A stretch of DNA of 7,785 nt from Desulfobacterales bacterium. Its GTDB lineage: Bacteria; Desulfobacterota; Desulfobacteria; Desulfobacterales; C00003106. The translations under genes were made by a program, and so were the position numbers. The notes beneath the pieces were generated by a model. That model did no database searches and had not been told where the DNA came from. It worked only from the letters and a program-made list of their open reading frames with translations. The stretch covers positions 1-7,785 of the forward strand of contig DAOVGD010000192.1 in NCBI GenBank assembly GCA_030672555.1, in the 5' to 3' direction. Shown in pieces: positions 1 to 6,122 of the stretch (positions within the stretch are counted from its first letter, which is position 1; every line of letters begins with the position of its first letter).

Positions 1-216
1 GAGAAAGAGCCGATCCATCCGGCTTACAAGTGCCGTTCGTGTTTTGGAGAGCCGGCCTCTTAACCGTTTAAAAAAACCTCCTTTGTTTTCGGGAGGTTCC
101 GGTTCAGGGGCCGGAGTAAGTTGTTCGGATGGTTCAACCGGTGTTTCGGTTATCCCAGTCTCTTGTTCCTGCTCCGATGTCTCCGTCTTTTTCTTCTTAA
201 ACCAGTTAAATGCCAT
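1..216 (-). CDS. ftsY: FtsY, signal recognition particle receptor (N-terminal part, cut by window edge)
   Basis: This is the first 72 codons of the bacterial SRP receptor GTPase, which docks SRP-ribosome complexes at the inner membrane for co-translational insertion. Seen: start MAFNWFKKKK, then an acidic, Pro/Glu-rich stretch (about residues 11-44, the variable A domain). A basic amphipathic segment follows at about 46-70, with GGFFKRLRGRLSKTR and then a VSRMDRLF-like run. That segment is the family's conserved lipid-binding/N-domain entry and is the main reason for the call. The NG GTPase domain lies beyond the window. The ATG is 39 bp after the parB stop. I see no strong Shine-Dalgarno, so translation may depend on readthrough from parB. 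The frame is open to the window edge. Linkage to parAB suggests cotranscription but does not imply a shared function. Confidence 0.9.
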   Translation of the reverse strand, partial: MAFNWFKKKKTETSEQEQETGITETPVEPSEQLTPAPEPEPPENKGGFFKRLRGRLSKTRTALVSRMDRLFL

Positions 217-255
217 TGTGCTTTGCCCAGACTTCGTTAACTACTTAACGATTTA

Positions 256-1122
256 CTATTTCAGCTTCGCAATCAACCGCTCCAGATCTTTATTGTTGTT
301 ATATTGAATTGCGAGTGTACCCCGTTTTCCGCTACGCTTGATAGCGACTTTTGTGCCGAGACTCCGTGTCAGGTCATCTTCCAGAGCTTTAAAATATATG
401 TCATCTGATGTAGGGGATTTCTTTGGGGTTGGTTTTCTACGTGGTGCTTTGAGTTTTTTTACCAGCTCTTCCGCGCCTCGAACAGAAAGCCTTTTGGATA
501 TGATATATCTCCACGCCTTTTTTTGGAGTGACCGATTTTCAATACCAGCCAGTACCCTGGCGTGTCCCATTGTGAGGATCTCATTCAATATGTCTGCGCG
601 GATAGGTTCGGGAAGATTCAGGAGCCGCAAAAAATTGGCTACTGTGGAACGGTCCTTTCCGATCCGTTTCCCTAATTCTTCCTGGGTCAGCCCAAACTCA
701 TTAACCAGCCGACGATAAGCTTCTGCTTCTTCTAAGGGGTTCAGGTCCTTTCTTTGGATGTTTTCGATCAGGGCGAGTTCCAACATTTCACCGGAGGATG
801 CCTCTTTGATCAGCACAGGGACTTTTTTGAGCTTTGCGAGTTTGGCGGCCCTCCAGCGGCGTTCTCCTGCGATCAACTCATACCCGGTGTTTGCTGTGCG
901 TACGATGAGTGGTTGAATAACCCCCATTTCTTTAATGGATGCAGCCAGTTCATTAAGGGAATCGTCAGGAAAAGACTGTCTCGGCTGCATGGGATTCGGG
1001 TATATGGAGTCTATATTACAGAGGAAAAAATCTCTTTCCCGCGTAAGGGTGTCCAAATTCGGTATCAGTGTGTCGATACCTCGTCCGAGCGCCCTTTTTT
1101 TTGTTTTCTCTTTTTCAGGCAT
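256..1122 (-). CDS. parB: ParB/Spo0J chromosome-partitioning CTPase and parS-binding protein
   Basis: ParB binds parS sites, loads as a CTP-dependent sliding clamp and stimulates ParA to segregate the origin region. Seen in its 288 residues: an N-terminal ALGRGIDTLIP motif (11-21), typical of the ParA-activating tail. The ParB/Srx CTPase domain spans about 34-125, with GERRWRA (86-92) and ENIQRKDLNPLEEAEAY (120-136), the CTP-binding and arginine-patch motifs. A helix-turn-helix lies at about 145-170 (LTQEELGKRIGKDRSTVANF). A basic linker (225-240) leads to the C-terminal dimerisation domain (about 243-288). Length is normal for a chromosomal ParB and nothing key is missing. The start overlaps the end of parA by 8 bp and has an AGAGGT site inside parA, so translational coupling is likely. 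Confidence 0.96.
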   Translation of the reverse strand: MPEKEKTKKRALGRGIDTLIPNLDTLTRERDFFLCNIDSIYPNPMQPRQSFPDDSLNELAASIKEMGVIQPLIVRTANTGYELIAGERRWRAAKLAKLKKVPVLIKEASSGEMLELALIENIQRKDLNPLEEAEAYRRLVNEFGLTQEELGKRIGKDRSTVANFLRLLNLPEPIRADILNEILTMGHARVLAGIENRSLQKKAWRYIISKRLSVRGAEELVKKLKAPRRKPTPKKSPTSDDIYFKALEDDLTRSLGTKVAIKRSGKRGTLAIQYNNNKDLERLIAKLK

Positions 1123-1891
1123 GGCGACCTCTTTGCCGTTTTAGTAGTTCCTGAGCAAGGTTTAGGTAGCTTTTGGCGCCAGAGGAGGTGATATCGTACA
1201 GAATGATCGGTTTACCAAAGCTGGGAGATTCACTCAACCGGACATTTCTTGGGATGTGTGTGTCAAACACCAGACCGTTGAAATGTTTTCGCGCCTCTTC
1301 CGCAACTTGATGGGAAAGGTTGTTTCGCTTATCAAACATGGTAAGGAGTATACCTTCAATGGTCAACTTTGGGTTGAACGATTGCTTTACACGATGGTAT
1401 GTATTCAAAAACTGCCCAAGACCTTCTAAGGCGTAATATTCACACTGAAGCGGTATGATTGTGCTATCTACGGCAGAAAGAACATTGATCGTGATCAAGC
1501 CGAGAGAAGGTGGGCTGTCAATGAGTATGAACTCATAATCGTCAATAATAGGCTGAAGAAGGTTTCTAAGATACTGTTCGCGCCGTTCAACCGAGATCAA
1601 TTCTACTTCTGCGCCTGCCAAGTCTATGTGAGCGGGGAGCACTTTTAAGTATTCTATTTCGGTGTCATGAATTAGGTTTTCGATCGGTACTTCTCCGATC
1701 AACCCATGGTAGATGTGTTCTTTGACATCTTCCTTGATTATTCCGACACCGGAAGTCGCGTTCCCCTGTGAATCACAGTCTACCAGAAGTGTCTTTCGTT
1801 CTCCAACGGCAAGAGATGCGGCAAGATTGACCGCGGTAGTAGTTTTCCCGACTCCGCCCTTTTGATTTGCTATCCCTATAAGTTTACCCAT
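1115..1891 (-). CDS. parA: ParA/Soj chromosome-partitioning ATPase
   Basis: This is a MinD/ParA-family ATPase that dimerises on ATP, binds the nucleoid and is released by ParB, driving origin segregation. Seen in 258 residues: deviant Walker A QKGGVGKTT at 10-18 (signature Lys11, catalytic Lys16), switch I LLVDCDSQGNAT with Asp40, and Walker B FILIDSPPSLGLITIN. The C-terminal nucleoid-binding region includes the conserved IPRNVRLSESPSFGKPI. Length equals the usual Soj (about 250-260). An in-frame ATG at 1939 would add 16 residues not expected in the family, so I place the start at 1891, where MGKLIGIANQKGG matches normal ParA. The Shine-Dalgarno is poor at both. TTGCAA at 1922-1927 and TAGAAA at 1900-1905, 16 bp apart, could form a weak promoter in the 64-bp gap. 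That would give a very short leader. Confidence 0.96.
   Translation of the reverse strand: MGKLIGIANQKGGVGKTTTAVNLAASLAVGERKTLLVDCDSQGNATSGVGIIKEDVKEHIYHGLIGEVPIENLIHDTEIEYLKVLPAHIDLAGAEVELISVERREQYLRNLLQPIIDDYEFILIDSPPSLGLITINVLSAVDSTIIPLQCEYYALEGLGQFLNTYHRVKQSFNPKLTIEGILLTMFDKRNNLSHQVAEEARKHFNGLVFDTHIPRNVRLSESPSFGKPIILYDITSSGAKSYLNLAQELLKRQRGRHA
1127..1132 (-). promoter_or_regulatory. parB ribosome binding site inside the parA 3' end
   Basis: AGAGGT on the minus strand lies 4 nt before the parB ATG, within the last codons of parA. It fixes the parB start and fits translational coupling across the 8-bp overlap. Confidence 0.6.
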
Positions 1892-1955
1892 AAAAATTAT
1901 TTCTAACACAAAAACGTTTTTTTGCAAAGACGAAATCATCAGAGTTTACTTCATG

Positions 1956-2672
1956 TCACGGACACGTTCTGAGGACATCAGAAAGGAGCGTATCAAGCTC
2001 TTCCTTTACGATTTCAGAAGGTCTGTAGGACAATGCTGTATTGATGCTTTCTTCGGCCTTGTCCCTGAAGCCTGCGGCACAGTATGCCTTTGCCAAATGA
2101 ATATAGGTCCTTATCAGGGTCTTATGGTCTCCTTTCGGAGTGGTGATGATGGACGATCGGAACGCCTCTATAGCCTCATGGGTTTTACCTCTCGCTGTTA
2201 ACACTTCCCCCAATGTATCCCAATAGAGGTATCGGTTTAAAGGATCTGCCTCTATGGCCTCACGGCAGAGCTGTTCAGCTTTTGCTGTTTTTTCACCGAG
2301 CTTATAATAGACCCACGCCAGGTTGTTCCATAGCTCAGGCACCACCTCTGTCTGTCTTTTAACTGCATCCTCATAAACAGAAACGGCTTTTGGGTATTTT
2401 CCCTGCCGGGCGTATGCGTTACCCAGATTGACCTTGCTGACCAGAAGAGAAGGGTTTTTCTTAAGGGCTTTTTGGTATTCCTTGATGGCAAGATCGTACT
2501 TCCCTTCTGTTTCATAAGCAACACCAAGATCGTTGTGCTCTTCGGAAGTCAGAGGATCATCCAGCACGATAATCTCAGGAACACTGCAACAACCCCCTGC
2601 CTGGAAAAGGGTCCATAAAAGGCAAAGTACCACAAAGAGGGAACCTGACAGGAATCGACGTGGGAGTGCCAT
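1956..2672 (-). CDS. TPR-repeat lipoprotein associated with the C39-like peptidase
   Basis: A 238-residue protein with a basic N-terminus (RR at 5-6), a hydrophobic stretch (7-23) and AGGCC at 25-29. This is a plausible though non-classical lipobox, so it is probably an envelope lipoprotein. About five tetratricopeptide units follow: 43-74 (NDLGVAYETEGKYDLAIKEY), 77-108, 112-145, 147-180 and 184-218, with the usual G-Y, A and P positions. TPRs build a superhelical scaffold for protein contacts. No catalytic motif is visible. The start has GAGGGT about 10 nt upstream, and the gene begins 14 bp after the C39-like gene stop. From memory, some PA2778-family peptidases carry TPRs at their C-terminus, so this may be the split form of that two-part protein. 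The natural inference is a binding subunit for the peptidase or its substrate. Confidence 0.85.
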   Translation of the reverse strand: MALPRRFLSGSLFVVLCLLWTLFQAGGCCSVPEIIVLDDPLTSEEHNDLGVAYETEGKYDLAIKEYQKALKKNPSLLVSKVNLGNAYARQGKYPKAVSVYEDAVKRQTEVVPELWNNLAWVYYKLGEKTAKAEQLCREAIEADPLNRYLYWDTLGEVLTARGKTHEAIEAFRSSIITTPKGDHKTLIRTYIHLAKAYCAAGFRDKAEESINTALSYRPSEIVKEELDTLLSDVLRTCP

Positions 2673-2686
2673 ATCTTACAATACCC

Positions 2687-3271
2687 TCATCGCACCTGCG
2701 CCTCTTCAGGTGCGATTGTCAACGCTAAGTTATCCATTTTTCGCCATTTCTTCAAAAAATACCCTGTGCGGAAAACCTTGTTCATATCCTTTCGCGTATG
2801 ACAAAAAATCTTGTTTTGGGACCGATCTATCCCCACAACAACCATGTAGTGTAATACCTGATAGGGGCCGATACCTTCGTCCACCAAAACAATAGTCGGA
2901 TATCCGTGGAGGATCTTCTTTTCCAGCTCCTCCACGGAGAGCGACGCAGACCACGCCGCGAACCCGGGAAGTTCATTGACGTAGTTCACTAAGTCAGACA
3001 GAAGGGTAGCATTGAGGCTTGCGGTAAATGTCTTCTCCGCCACTTTCTGTTGGCTAACCGGCAAGCCGTAAAAGGAAAGTACCATGGCTACAGCGGCCGG
3101 GCCGCATAAGTTGTCTTTCTGTTCGATAAAAGGGACTTGCAATAATAAGGAAGGCGGAGAAGAGTCCAAACGAACAGAATCGGCAAAAAAGCAACCGGTA
3201 AGAGTCCAAAAAAAAGCCAGACCCAAAATCGCATTTATAGTCCGGCTCGAATAGATCGTCAATCGAATCAT
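2687..3271 (-). CDS. C39-like (PA2778-type) cysteine peptidase lipoprotein
   Basis: A 194-residue protein with a signal peptide and a clean lipobox, LTGC, at Cys27, so it should be membrane-anchored and face the periplasm. The rest reads as a papain-fold Peptidase_C39-like domain. QKDNLCGPAAVAMVLSFYG at 51-69 supplies the catalytic Cys56 with upstream Gln51 as likely oxyanion residue. His141 sits in HYMVVVGID, the usual catalytic His. The third acidic residue after it is less obvious (Asp162 or Asn153). The tail, with YFLKKW at 171-176, matches my memory of PA2778-family proteins, where an F-x(3)-W element follows a short strand. The gene lies 13 bp after a DUF6627-like gene and 14 bp before a TPR gene. 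PA2778/PA2779 pairing is known; the substrate is not. An inactive relative cannot be excluded, but both main residues are present. Confidence 0.82.
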   Translation of the reverse strand: MIRLTIYSSRTINAILGLAFFWTLTGCFFADSVRLDSSPPSLLLQVPFIEQKDNLCGPAAVAMVLSFYGLPVSQQKVAEKTFTASLNATLLSDLVNYVNELPGFAAWSASLSVEELEKKILHGYPTIVLVDEGIGPYQVLHYMVVVGIDRSQNKIFCHTRKDMNKVFRTGYFLKKWRKMDNLALTIAPEEAQVR

Positions 3272-3284
3272 CCGCTTCAGATCA

Positions 3285-3689
3285 CTATTTTGAACGTATT
3301 ATGATCTCTTTGTCCATTACTTTGATAATCACCACAACCAGCAAAGCAATAACAAGAAGCGCGATGATCGCACTCAAGGCATCGCCTCCCATTGCTACCC
3401 GGTCCGACATCTGTGCCAACAGATGAAGTTGGTCGGGACTCATTTGGACGAGCTTTTCCTCTACCTCATCAGGCTGCATGCCAAACGCAATCAGTTTTTC
3501 CCGCACATCTTTTCTTTCAAGGAGATTTTTTACCTTTGCCAGGTCTTCAGATGAATAAAAGTCGACACCTGGTGTCAGGGTCTTGGATGGAGACAATGCG
3601 GCATTAGCTATACCATGAAGATGGAAAAACCAGGTAAACCAGATCGTAACAGCCAGCGCCAAGGGCGGACATACCATTTTTCGCATCAT
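3285..3689 (-). CDS. PA2779-like (DUF6627) small secreted protein with C-terminal membrane helix
   Basis: A 134-residue protein. It has a basic start (MMRKMV), a long hydrophobic signal region to about residue 30 with ANA|A as likely signal peptidase site, then a soluble helical stretch (about 45-98). That stretch includes VKNLLERKDVREKLIAFGM, then PDEVEEKLVQMSPDQLHLL. A Gly-Gly pair at 101-102 follows and a very hydrophobic helix (about 105-124), ending in a charged tail (KVMDKE...RSK). This order, a DVR/Q-x(3)-L-x(2)-G-x(2)-P repeat-like core, GG and a terminal TM, fits my recollection of the PA2779 family, whose gene neighbours PA2778-type peptidases as here. I chose ATG 3689 over TTG 3695 because AAAGGA sits 7 nt before the ATG but only 1 nt before the TTG. 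Function is unknown. It may be the peptidase's substrate or partner. Confidence 0.78.
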   Translation of the reverse strand: MMRKMVCPPLALAVTIWFTWFFHLHGIANAALSPSKTLTPGVDFYSSEDLAKVKNLLERKDVREKLIAFGMQPDEVEEKLVQMSPDQLHLLAQMSDRVAMGGDALSAIIALLVIALLVVVIIKVMDKEIIIRSK

Positions 3690-3696
3690 TTTCAAG

Positions 3697-3702
3697 TCCT
3701 TT
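3697..3702 (-). promoter_or_regulatory. RBS setting the DUF6627-like gene start
   Basis: AAAGGA on the minus strand lies 7 nt upstream of the ATG at 3689. It is too close to the in-frame TTG at 3695 to serve it. Confidence 0.55.
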
Positions 3703-3723
3703 CTTTGTTTGGAACGTATTCAG

Positions 3724-3750
3724 GGGTTAACTTACAATTATAATTAACCC
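3724..3750. repeat. Inverted repeat GGGTTAA...TTAACCC over the -10 region
   Basis: The arms GGGTTAA (3724-3730) and TTAACCC (3744-3750) are perfect, and inner TTA (3732-3734) and TAA (3741-3743) extend the symmetry with one unpaired base. No T-run follows on either strand, so it is not a terminator. Its place over the putative -10 suggests a repressor site. Confidence 0.45.
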
Positions 3751-3771
3751 AAAAATGACAATAAATGTCAA
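3743..3771 (-). promoter_or_regulatory. Sigma-70-type promoter for the DUF6627/C39/TPR(-par) operon
   Basis: A perfect -35 TTGACA (3771-3766) is followed by 17 bp and GTTAAT (3748-3743), a 4/6 match to the -10. A better-looking TATAAT (3742-3737) lies 23 bp from the -35, too far for normal spacing. Transcription would start about 45-50 nt before the ATG at 3689. Two palindromes overlap the site and may be operators. Confidence 0.45.
3756..3770. repeat. Palindrome TGACAATAAATGTCA over the -35
   Basis: Five-bp arms TGACA/TGTCA are separated by five bases. The right arm shares bases with the TTGACA -35, so a bound dimer would cover the promoter. It is short enough to be chance. Confidence 0.35.
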
Positions 3772-3830
3772 GGATAAAGGGGGGTAGCAAAAAGTGACCA
3801 AGATAAGCTCATCAAAGACTTTTAGAACGG

Positions 3831-4310
3831 TTATTTAACCATCTCTTCCCAGACTTTATCAATCGTACCAGGGTTCGCCGATATCCAATAGATGCTTTTT
3901 TGGACTCTGAAAATATAATGCTGCTGCCCCATCCCCATAAATGAATATATCTTCATCCCACCCCGATCTATCTCTTCATAATCACTGAAGGGCGTTTTTT
4001 TGCTATCTCTCATCTTGCGGATCATATCATCGGTCTGTTGTATGGCCTCATCCCCACTTGCCGACTCAGAAAGCCATATCGTCGCTTTTTCTTTTTCTCC
4101 CTGGTAGCAGGCGATCATCCCCCTTACTATATCGATCTCTTTTCCGTGGAGGTTGTTTATGGCAAGTAAGGCATCCTCACCGGTAATCAATCGAACAAGC
4201 TTCAGCCTTCCGATCTCTTCTTTGAAAAAAGGAGAAGAAGTCTGATTGCAACCCAAGAGAAAAAAAGCAAGAAGAATTAGAAATACATTTCTTTTAACAA
4301 AACTTGACAT
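3831..4310 (-). CDS. Small lipoprotein of unknown function
   Basis: A 159-residue protein from ATG 4310. It has a basic n-region (KR at 7-8), a hydrophobic core (FLILLAFFLL) and the lipobox LLGC with Cys21, followed by Asn-Gln, which suggests outer-membrane sorting (inference). I do not recognise the mature part. It has a helical segment with one Cys (about 62) and a DEAIQQTDDMIRKMRD helix. The C-terminal half looks like beta strands (GGMKIYSFMGMGQQHYIFRV, then SIYWISAN). That pattern could be a small ligand-binding or chaperone-like fold, but no family is claimed. An in-frame TTG at 4316 has AAGGA 4 nt upstream against 10 nt for the ATG, so the start may be two codons earlier. It sits 15 bp after the MerR-type gene and probably shares its transcript. 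Confidence 0.7.
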   Translation of the reverse strand: MSSFVKRNVFLILLAFFLLGCNQTSSPFFKEEIGRLKLVRLITGEDALLAINNLHGKEIDIVRGMIACYQGEKEKATIWLSESASGDEAIQQTDDMIRKMRDSKKTPFSDYEEIDRGGMKIYSFMGMGQQHYIFRVQKSIYWISANPGTIDKVWEEMVK

Positions 4311-4325
4311 AAGCAATCCATCCTT

Positions 4326-4784
4326 TTACGAGATCATCAAATTTTCCTGTACTATCCGTTTAATCCTATTAATATTAATCAAGGACACCTCAACAAAATC
4401 GGAAAAATCTATAAATTCGTCTTCCAGTTTGTCTATAAAAAAATCGAGGCCCTCCATATCGGTCAAATCCATCAATCTCGGCGGGGAATCAAAGGCTGTC
4501 AATGCCACACAGAGGCATTCTTTGTGATCTGGCCGCGAAGAAGGAGGCTGGGACAAGATAGGCCGAATTTTAGGCCACACCTTTTTTAGATATTCTATGG
4601 AAAAATTATATTGATCCAGTTGCTTAAGGACGCCAATTTCTACAAGATTGTTTCTGGAAAGGCGTTTGCGAGATTTCGGATTCATATTTACCGCTATGAA
4701 ACCGTCCGTAATCCATTGCTGAATCTTCCGGCGTGAAACACCAAAAAGATCCATAGCATTCGCAATAGCATAGCCTTCTTCCAT
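4326..4784 (-). CDS. MerR-type transcriptional regulator
   Basis: A 152-residue protein with a MerR-like winged helix at the N-terminus. YAIANAMDLFGVSRRKIQQWITDGFI (5-30) is the helix-turn-helix, followed by a basic wing segment (PKSRKRLSRNNLVEIG, 36-51) and a short helix (VLKQLDQYNFSIEYLKKVW). The C-terminal part (about 85-152) has no Cys-rich metal site, and I recognise no effector domain in it. An in-frame stop lies just upstream, so ATG 4784 is the first possible ATG, and it is needed to keep the first HTH strand (YAI). The only Shine-Dalgarno-like sequence, TGAGGT, abuts the start codon, so initiation may be weak or leader-independent. It lies 46 bp after the M16 peptidase gene and just before a lipoprotein gene, which is a likely target or cotranscribed partner. 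Confidence 0.75.
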   Translation of the reverse strand: MEEGYAIANAMDLFGVSRRKIQQWITDGFIAVNMNPKSRKRLSRNNLVEIGVLKQLDQYNFSIEYLKKVWPKIRPILSQPPSSRPDHKECLCVALTAFDSPPRLMDLTDMEGLDFFIDKLEDEFIDFSDFVEVSLININRIKRIVQENLMIS

Positions 4785-4815
4785 ACCTCATTACGTAAAA
4801 CATATCTTCAAAATG

Positions 4816-4825
4816 TGTCAAGACA
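4816..4825 (-). promoter_or_regulatory. Perfect TTGACA within a TGTCAAGACA palindrome upstream of the MerR-type gene
   Basis: TTGACA on the minus strand (4821-4816) lies 32-37 bp before the start. No good -10 is found at 16-18 bp (TTACGT or TACGTA, 2/6), which makes it a weak or activator-dependent promoter at best. The TGTC/GACA symmetry around it could be a regulator half-site pair. Confidence 0.3.
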
Positions 4826-4830
4826 TAACA

Positions 4831-6048
4831 TTATTCAGGCCACAGTCTCCCGATGTATGGCGTTGCCTTGAATGTTTCCTGGGCTATTGACAATACATCA
4901 TCCCGCGTAACCCTTGGAATCTCCTGATTAAACCTCTTGTACATATTTTCGGAATCTCCCTTTAAGTATCCCGAAGCAACAATCTGGTTCATCCCAACGG
5001 GGGACTCTGCTATCATCCTTATCGAACTTAACATAGATGCCTTTGCCATGATCAAGCGATCTTCGGAAATCTTGGAGGAACACAGCTTTGCGATTATCTC
5101 TTTTATAGCCCTTTCGATTACATCTATATCGTCCGGTTTTGAGCTCGTACCCATAGCCAATGTATTGAAGGCTTCAACATTTAAGACTGTGGCCCCGATC
5201 CCGTAAACCAATCCCATCTCTTCCCGTATACGTTCAAACAACAATGAGGAAGAATGTCCTCCCAAGACATAAGCCATCACCTTCTGTTTAATGTGATCTT
5301 TGTGCTCCCTGGGAAGTGCGGGATATCCCATGAAGAAATAGGTCGCAGTGATGCCGCTTTTGTAAAAGTCATCCCCCCCGCCCCTAAACGTTACGTCAGG
5401 ATAGACCACTTTCTCAGTCTCATGGCTTGAGAAAAAATATCTATTGACGGCATCGGCCACCTTCTGGTCGGAAATATCACCAGCAACGGCAATCTGAATA
5501 TTTTCGCCTGAATAGTACCTATTACGCCAGCTAATGATCTCGTCTCTTGTTATCCTCTCTATATTCTCCTTGAGACCCAATATCCTATGGTCGATATTAT
5601 GTGACCAACACCTTCCTGACATCTTGTGGTGCAACAAGCTTGCAGGTCGATCTTCTGATCTCCGAATCTCGTCAAGTACGACGATCTTCTCTTTCTCAAT
5701 CTCTTTTTCAGGGAATATCGGGTTTAAAAAAAGGTCTGACAGAAGCTCAAAAGCACGTTCAAATTCTTCCCTTAAAGCAGTTATATGATACACAGTCTGG
5801 TCAAACGAAGTCCATGCATTGAGTTTGCCACCGATTCTTGCAGCATCTTTTTTTATATCCTTGGCCACCCTTTTCATTGTCCCCTTAAACATGATATGCT
5901 CCAAAAAATGGGCAATGCCGTATTCTTCAGGAGACTCGGAGCAGGACCCCACCTTGGTATCCACTCGAATATTGACCATTCCGCTTCTCATCCTATTGTG
6001 TAGCAGATTTAAGTCGTTAACCTTTAATACAGTAATAGTATGCTCCAA
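4831..6048 (-). CDS. M16-family (pitrilysin/insulinase-type) zinc metallopeptidase
   Basis: A 405-residue peptidase of the single-chain, MPP-beta-like size. The inverted zinc motif HxxEH is intact, HFLEH at 47-51 (ligands His47 and His51, base Glu50). The third ligand Glu127 is exactly 76 residues on, in VVLDEIRR, with Glu120 also conserved. The C-terminal half has the substrate-stabilising Arg/Tyr pair, Arg275 and Tyr282, in REEMGLVY, after the LGGHSSSLLFE strand. Both homologous halves (about 1-215 and 216-405) are present, so it should be active, probably as a dimer. No signal peptide is seen, so it is likely cytoplasmic. The start is TTG with AAGGAG 10 nt upstream. The next ATG (residue 20) would cut the first strand. 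It appears to head a unit with the MerR-type and lipoprotein genes. Confidence 0.93.
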   Translation of the reverse strand: MEHTITVLKVNDLNLLHNRMRSGMVNIRVDTKVGSCSESPEEYGIAHFLEHIMFKGTMKRVAKDIKKDAARIGGKLNAWTSFDQTVYHITALREEFERAFELLSDLFLNPIFPEKEIEKEKIVVLDEIRRSEDRPASLLHHKMSGRCWSHNIDHRILGLKENIERITRDEIISWRNRYYSGENIQIAVAGDISDQKVADAVNRYFFSSHETEKVVYPDVTFRGGGDDFYKSGITATYFFMGYPALPREHKDHIKQKVMAYVLGGHSSSLLFERIREEMGLVYGIGATVLNVEAFNTLAMGTSSKPDDIDVIERAIKEIIAKLCSSKISEDRLIMAKASMLSSIRMIAESPVGMNQIVASGYLKGDSENMYKRFNQEIPRVTRDDVLSIAQETFKATPYIGRLWPE

Positions 6049-6058
6049 GTTCCAGTCT

Positions 6059-6064
6059 CTCCTT
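6059..6064 (-). promoter_or_regulatory. RBS for the TTG-started M16 peptidase
   Basis: AAGGAG on the minus strand lies 10 nt before the TTG at 6048, the best ribosome site near any candidate start. It supports the unusual start codon. Confidence 0.6.
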
Positions 6065-6074
6065 TACTTTTTGT

Positions 6075-6086
6075 TGTTAATTAACA
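6075..6086. repeat. 12-bp perfect palindrome TGTTAATTAACA upstream of the M16 gene
   Basis: It lies in the 74-bp gap between the broken transposase and the M16 peptidase. A weak -35-like TTGCGA lies just upstream on the minus strand, so the palindrome could overlap a promoter. I could not find a convincing -10 apart from the palindrome's own TAATTA. Confidence 0.3.
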
Positions 6087-6106
6087 CATCGGTATTGATT
6101 CGCAAA

Positions 6107-6120
6107 CTATTAAATAATAG
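6107..6120. repeat. A/T-rich inverted repeat just after the transposase remnant
   Basis: CTATTA and TAATAG flank two bases, 2 bp beyond the transposase stop. It is a possible relic of the element end or a very weak terminator (no adequate T-run), possibly chance. Confidence 0.25.
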
Positions 6121-6122
6121 AA

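Noticed and set aside
44..307. Plus-strand 87-codon frame
   Set aside because: It lies opposite the ftsY N-terminus and parB end. Its Ser/Val-rich translation is the shadow of the acidic FtsY domain and it has no ribosome site.
338..1191. Several plus-strand frames opposite parB and parA
   Set aside because: They are antisense to well-supported genes, with unfamiliar translations and no start signals.
1910..1921. AAAAACGTTTTT palindrome before parA
   Set aside because: It is an A/T-only symmetric run expected by chance in an A/T-rich gap. It is not parS-like and has no terminator geometry.
3780..3830. Possible terminator after the small lipoprotein gene
   Set aside because: AAAAGT and ACTTTTT can pair on the minus strand, but across a 22-nt loop with an A/T-only stem. 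This is too weak to call.
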